Positions 60,748-64,000 of a stretch of 64,000 nt of DNA are shown in pieces. The first letter of the stretch is position 1, and the number at the start of each line of letters is the position of its first letter. The stretch comes from Paracoccus versutus (GTDB lineage: Bacteria > Pseudomonadota > Alphaproteobacteria > Rhodobacterales > Rhodobacteraceae): positions 1-64,000 of the forward strand of contig NZ_JRKO01000019.1 of NCBI RefSeq assembly GCF_000763885.1, written 5' to 3'. The notes below the pieces were generated by a model that was given only the letters and a program-made list of their open reading frames with translations, was not told the DNA's origin and made no database searches. The translations under genes were made by a program, and so were the position numbers.

Positions 60748-62049
60748 ATGAAGATCATCGTTCTTGGGGCCGGTGTCCTGGGCGTCACGTCGGCCTGGTA
60801 TCTGGCCAAGGCCGGGCATGAGGTGACGGTGATCGACCGGCAGGACGGGCCGGCGCTGGAGACGAGCTTTGCCAATGCCGGCGAGATCTCGCCCGGCTAT
60901 TCCTCGCCCTGGGCGGCGCCGGGCGTGCCGCTGAAGGCGCTGAAATGGATGTTCCAGCGCCATGCGCCGCTGGTCATCCAGCCCAGGCTGGACTGGCAGC
61001 GGGTTTCCTGGATGGCGCGGATGCTGGGGAACTGCACCTCTTCGGCCTATGCCGTCAACAAGAGCCGCATGGTGCGGCTGGCCGAATACAGCCGCGACTG
61101 CCTGGGCGAGCTGCGGGCCGAAACCGGCATCCGCTATGACGAGCGCACGCAGGGCACCTTGCAGGTCTTCCGCAAGCAGCAGCAGCTGGATGCGGCCGGC
61201 AAGGACATCGAGGTGCTGCGCGCCGATGGCGTGCCCTTCGAGGTTCTGGACCGCGACGGTTGCGTCGCCGCCGAGCCGGGGCTGGCCGGTTCGGCCGAGC
61301 GGATCGTCGGCGGGCTGCGCCTGCCGGGGGACGAGACCGGGGACTGCTTCCTCTTTACCAACCGCCTGGCCGAGATGGCCGTGGCGGCGGGCGTGACCTT
61401 CCGCTGGGGCGTCGGCATCGAGGCGCTGGAGGCCGAGGGCGGCCGCATCAGCGCCGTGCGCACCGACAAGGGCCGGCTGACCGCGGATCGCTATGTTCTG
61501 GCGCTGGGCTCCTATTCGCCGCGCATGGTGCGGCACCTGGGCCTGAAGCTGCCGGTTTATCCGCTCAAGGGCTATTCGCTGACCATCGACATCCAGGACG
61601 AAAGCCGCGCCCCGGTCTCGACGGTGATGGACGAGACCTACAAGGTCGCGATCACCCGCCTGGGCGACCGCATCCGCGTCGGCGGGCTGGCCGAGATCGC
61701 CGGCTACGACCTGAGCCTGAATCCGCGGCGCAAGGAAACGCTGGCGAAATCGGTGGGCGAGCTGTTCGGCGGCGCGGGCGATGCGGAAAAGGCGCTGTTC
61801 TGGACCGGGCTGCGGCCGATGACGCCGGACGGCACGCCCATCGTCGGCGCGACGCCGATCCCGAACCTTTACCTCAACACCGGGCACGGCACGCTGGGCT
61901 GGACCATGTCGGCGGGCTCGGGGCGGCTGATCGCCGACCTGATCTCGGGGCGCAAGCCCGACATCGCGGCCGAGGATCTGGGCTATGCCCGCTACCTGCG
62001 CGGCGCCAAGGCCGCGGGCCGGCCGGCGCTGCAACCCGCCCGCGCCTGA
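60748..62049 (+). CDS. dadA: D-amino acid dehydrogenase, small subunit type
   Basis: DadA (433 residues) is an FAD enzyme at the inner membrane that oxidises D-alanine and other D-amino acids to keto acids, passing electrons to the respiratory chain. The FAD-binding motif [15 protein letters not shown] lies near residue 5 and the C-terminal [14 protein letters not shown] and [16 protein letters not shown] are typical of DadA. I chose the ATG at 60748 so that the FAD motif is at the N-terminus; GGGGGG lies upstream. No alanine racemase gene follows. Confidence 0.93.
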   Translation: MKIIVLGAGVLGVTSAWYLAKAGHEVTVIDRQDGPALETSFANAGEISPGYSSPWAAPGVPLKALKWMFQRHAPLVIQPRLDWQRVSWMARMLGNCTSSAYAVNKSRMVRLAEYSRDCLGELRAETGIRYDERTQGTLQVFRKQQQLDAAGKDIEVLRADGVPFEVLDRDGCVAAEPGLAGSAERIVGGLRLPGDETGDCFLFTNRLAEMAVAAGVTFRWGVGIEALEAEGGRISAVRTDKGRLTADRYVLALGSYSPRMVRHLGLKLPVYPLKGYSLTIDIQDESRAPVSTVMDETYKVAITRLGDRIRVGGLAEIAGYDLSLNPRRKETLAKSVGELFGGAGDAEKALFWTGLRPMTPDGTPIVGATPIPNLYLNTGHGTLGWTMSAGSGRLIADLISGRKPDIAAEDLGYARYLRGAKAAGRPALQPARA

Positions 62050-62069
62050 AAATCGCGGCAAGCATGGAA

Positions 62070-62099
62070 AAAGGGGGCCTTCCAAAGGCCCCCTTTCTT
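62070..62099. terminator. Bidirectional terminator between dadA and the GlsB-like gene
   Basis: AAAGGGGGCCTT (62070-62081) pairs with AAGGCCCCCTTT (62085-62096) around CCA, with T-rich flanks on both strands. It ends the two convergent genes. Confidence 0.85.
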
Positions 62100-62115
62100 G
62101 CCGTGCGGCGCGGTG

Positions 62116-62376
62116 TCAGGCCCGCTTGACGAGGCGCAGCACCACCAGCAGGATCACCGCGCCCAGGGTGGCGAAGATGATCGTGCCGAGGATGGGGGCC
62201 GAGGCGCTCATGCCCAGGCCGAGCATCGGGAACAGCCAGCCGGCGATCACGGCGCCCAGGATGCCGATGACGATGTTCATCAGCAGCCCCTCGTCATGGC
62301 CCTTGACGATCAGCCCGGCCAGCCAGCCGGCGATCGCCCCGATGATGAGCGTGATGAGCAAGGCGGTCAGGGTCAT
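62116..62376 (-). CDS. GlsB/YeaQ/YmgE family stress-response membrane protein
   Basis: This 86-residue protein has three hydrophobic segments and Gly-rich motifs (IGAIAGWLAGLIVKG, GILGAVIAGWLFP) of the transglycosylase-associated GlsB/YeaQ/YmgE family, whose members are induced by stress but have unclear function. AAGGAAGC precedes the ATG at 62376. An exact match to the alphaproteobacterial EcfG promoter motif lies 52 bp upstream of the start. Confidence 0.88.
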   Translation of the reverse strand: MTLTALLITLIIGAIAGWLAGLIVKGHDEGLLMNIVIGILGAVIAGWLFPMLGLGMSASAPILGTIIFATLGAVILLVVLRLVKRA

Positions 62377-62427
62377 GAAAAGCTTCCTTTCCTTGCGGGT
62401 TTGCGGCGCTTGGCCGATCGGCAAGCC

Positions 62428-62453
62428 AACGTCGCTGGCCCCGCGCCGGTTCC
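62428..62453 (-). promoter_or_regulatory. EcfG-type general stress promoter motif
   Basis: On the minus strand GGAAC (62453-62449) and CGTT (62431-62428) are separated by exactly 17 bp, matching the GGAAC-N16/17-CGTT motif of EcfG sigma factors. The spacing to the stress gene gives a leader of about 45 nt. Confidence 0.55.
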
Positions 62454-62544
62454 GAATCCCGCGGATCGGGCCCGGCAGGCGCGGAAAATCGCGCGTTTGG
62501 GCAACAGTTCGGTAACGATTGCGCATGTCCGGCGGGTCCAAGGC

Positions 62545-62574
62545 TTGACGCCGCAGAACCGGAAGGGCTGATAA
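62545..62574 (+). promoter_or_regulatory. Candidate promoter for the L,D-transpeptidase gene
   Basis: TTGACG (62545-62550) is followed after 18 bp by TGATAA (62569-62574), 111 bp upstream of the gene. The divergent gap 62377-62685 otherwise holds only the EcfG-like motif and no gene. Confidence 0.35.
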
Positions 62575-62685
62575 GGGGTTGCAACTCTTGCCCGCCCTCT
62601 GCTCGGGTCGGGCGCGTCATTCGACGCAATCTCACAGCTGCCACCGCCGCGCCCCTGGGCGCGGTGCGCTATGAAGGGAAAAACG

Positions 62686-63429
62686 ATGCGCCTTGTTCCG
62701 CTTTTGCTGGTGGTGGGCCTTGGCCTTGCCGCCTGTGCGCCTGCCGCCGAGACCCCGACCCAACCGCCGCCCGATCACGGCGTCTATGGCGCGCGGACCG
62801 ATACCGGCCCCAACGGCGAGCCGATCGAGATCAACGCCGTCCGCCCCGCCTATCTGACCGAGCGCAACCGCCGCCAGCGCGTGCCCTACAACGGCCCCGA
62901 AGGCGCCGGCACCATCGTCGTCGATCCCTATGCGCGCTTCCTTTATCACGTGCTGGGCAATGGCGAGGCCATGCGCTATGGCGTCGCGGTCGGCCAGGCG
63001 GGCAAGAACTTCCAGGGCAGCGCAACCATCGGCCGCAAGCATGCCTGGCCCAGCTGGACGCCCACCGCCAACATGGTCCGCACCCAGCCCGAGCTTTACG
63101 GCCCGCTCAAGGGCGGGCTGCGCGGCGGGGTGGACAACCCGCTGGGCTCGCGCGCGCTTTATCTCTACAAGGGCGGGCGCGACACCATGTATCGCATCCA
63201 TGGCACGATGGACCCGTCCTCGATCGGCAAGGCGACCTCGGCCGGCTGCATCCGGCTGTTCAACCAGGACATCATGGACCTGTTCGACGAGATCCCCAGC
63301 GGCACCGCGGTCAAGGTCCGCACCCGCGCCGAAAGCCTGGCGCTGGAAGGGCCGCTGGTCGAATTGCCCAACGGCTACCTGGCGCCCGCGGGCGAGGTGC
63401 AGACCGCCGAGGCCCAGGCCGCGCAATAA
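62686..63429 (+). CDS. L,D-transpeptidase (YkuD) lipoprotein
   Basis: This 247-residue enzyme is expected to cross-link peptidoglycan or attach proteins to it. A lipoprotein signal (LLLVVGLGLAAC, Cys17) is followed by the YkuD domain with His172 (IHGTMDPSSIG) and catalytic Cys188 in TSAGCIRL. I chose the ATG at 62686, which has AAGGGA at proper distance; the ATG at 62671 has none. The protein should be anchored to a membrane in the periplasm. A terminator follows. Confidence 0.92.
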   Translation: MRLVPLLLVVGLGLAACAPAAETPTQPPPDHGVYGARTDTGPNGEPIEINAVRPAYLTERNRRQRVPYNGPEGAGTIVVDPYARFLYHVLGNGEAMRYGVAVGQAGKNFQGSATIGRKHAWPSWTPTANMVRTQPELYGPLKGGLRGGVDNPLGSRALYLYKGGRDTMYRIHGTMDPSSIGKATSAGCIRLFNQDIMDLFDEIPSGTAVKVRTRAESLALEGPLVELPNGYLAPAGEVQTAEAQAAQ

Positions 63430-63458
63430 CCGCGCCTTCCGGTTCCGACCCCATGCCC

Positions 63459-63493
63459 GCCCCGGCCGGTCCACGGCCGGGGCGTTCTTTTTC
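63459..63493 (+). terminator. Intrinsic terminator after the L,D-transpeptidase gene
   Basis: GCCCCGGCCG and CGGCCGGGGC form a perfect 10-bp stem with a 5-nt loop, followed by GTTCTTTTTC. Confidence 0.85.
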
Positions 63494-63558
63494 TGGCCAG
63501 CGCCGGCCGGGCGTGGCAGATTCCGCCCTGATCCGCCCAGCCTGAAAGGAGAAAGCCC

Positions 63559-64000
63559 ATGGCCAAGCCCGCCGATCCGACCGCCTCCGCCTCGCGCGAC
63601 CTGGATGCGATTGCCGAGCAGACCCAGACCGCGGCGCTGCGCCTGCTGGATCAGGCCGCGCTGGCCGCCTTGCAGCGCGACCTGCGCGCGATGAAGCAAA
63701 GCGAACAGGACGAGGCGGTGCGCAAGGCGCTGGCCCAGGCGATGCGCCGCGCCGCCGCCGAAAAGCGCCGCCGCGCCGAACAGGCCGAGCCCGCCGCGGA
63801 TGTGGCTGCCGAGCCTGCCGCCCCCGCTTCTGCCGCGCCGTCCAAGTCCCCGCGCCCGGTGCGGCCGCTGCCCGACAAGGCCGAGAGGAAGCGCATCAAG
63901 GAGGCCGAGAGGGCCGAGAAGAAGCGGGTGAAGGAGGCCGAGAAGGCCGAGCGCAAGGCGGCGAAACAGGCGGCCAAGGCGGCCGAGAAAGAGGCCGCCC
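63559..64000 (+). CDS. Lys/Ala/Glu-rich hypothetical protein, cut by the window end
   Basis: An open frame starts at ATG 63559 after AAGGAGAAAG and runs off the window after at least 147 codons. The visible part has a helical first section (residues 10-75), an Ala/Pro linker, then repeats of the kind KEAERAEKKR and KEAEKAERKA, so it is likely a long charged helix or coiled coil. I do not recognise the family. High-charge repeats of this type often bind nucleic acids, but nothing here proves it. Confidence 0.6.
   Translation, partial: MAKPADPTASASRDLDAIAEQTQTAALRLLDQAALAALQRDLRAMKQSEQDEAVRKALAQAMRRAAAEKRRRAEQAEPAADVAAEPAAPASAAPSKSPRPVRPLPDKAERKRIKEAERAEKKRVKEAEKAERKAAKQAAKAAEKEAA

Overview
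This window is a G+C-rich alphaproteobacterial chromosome segment, most likely from a Paracoccus species in the Rhodobacteraceae. The evidence is the gene order, a BztABCD-type amino acid transporter, Mcl1 malyl-CoA lyase, an Atp12 chaperone, and an adenylate kinase with four LID cysteines at residues 130, 133, 150 and 153. A LuxR/LuxI pair next to rplQ also fits Paracoccus. I see no insertion sequence, phage gene, CRISPR array or rRNA gene.

Layout. 1-4.7 kb: a 152-bp repeat, then small metabolic genes (dienelactone hydrolase-like, VOC, GFA, hexapeptide acetyltransferase) and an ABC exporter. 4.8-18.2 kb: tRNA-Trp, a sulfotransferase-like gene, then secE-nusG-rplKA-rplJL-rpoB-(lipoprotein-like ORF)-rpoC. 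18.4-20.6 kb: a zinc-ribbon membrane protein, an EamA transporter and a glycosyltransferase-like gene. 20.6-25.1 kb: the str operon (rpsL-rpsG-fusA-tuf). 25.2-26.0 kb: a second copy of the repeat and a broken glycosyltransferase-like gene. 26.2-41.8 kb: the S10, spc and alpha ribosomal operons with secY, adk and rpoA. 42.1-43.4 kb: a quorum-sensing LuxR/LuxI pair. 43.4-47.6 kb: a tightly overlapped run rarA-crcB-rluC-HAD-atp12. 47.7-52.3 kb: the bztABCD amino acid transporter. 52.4-55.0 kb: an RTX-like remnant, a D-amino-acid aminotransferase and mcl1. 55.4-60.5 kb, minus strand: a peptide-type ABC importer lacking a binding protein, and an MFS transporter. 60.7-64.0 kb: dadA, a GlsB/YeaQ-type stress protein, an L,D-transpeptidase lipoprotein and a truncated Lys/Ala-rich protein.

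Most of the window is housekeeping gene-expression machinery. The unusual points are departures from the standard order. A possible lipoprotein gene is translationally coupled into rpoC. A signal-peptide protein gene splits the spc operon, with a terminator before it and a candidate promoter after it. The 152-bp repeat suggests a second tuf copy just upstream of the window. A BIME-like double hairpin lies between fusA and tuf. The ribosome-binding site of the AHL synthase gene can fold into a hairpin, and an exact EcfG-type promoter motif precedes the small stress protein gene.

All function calls come from reading translated sequence and recognising motifs. No database search was run, and promoter and hairpin calls are by eye.
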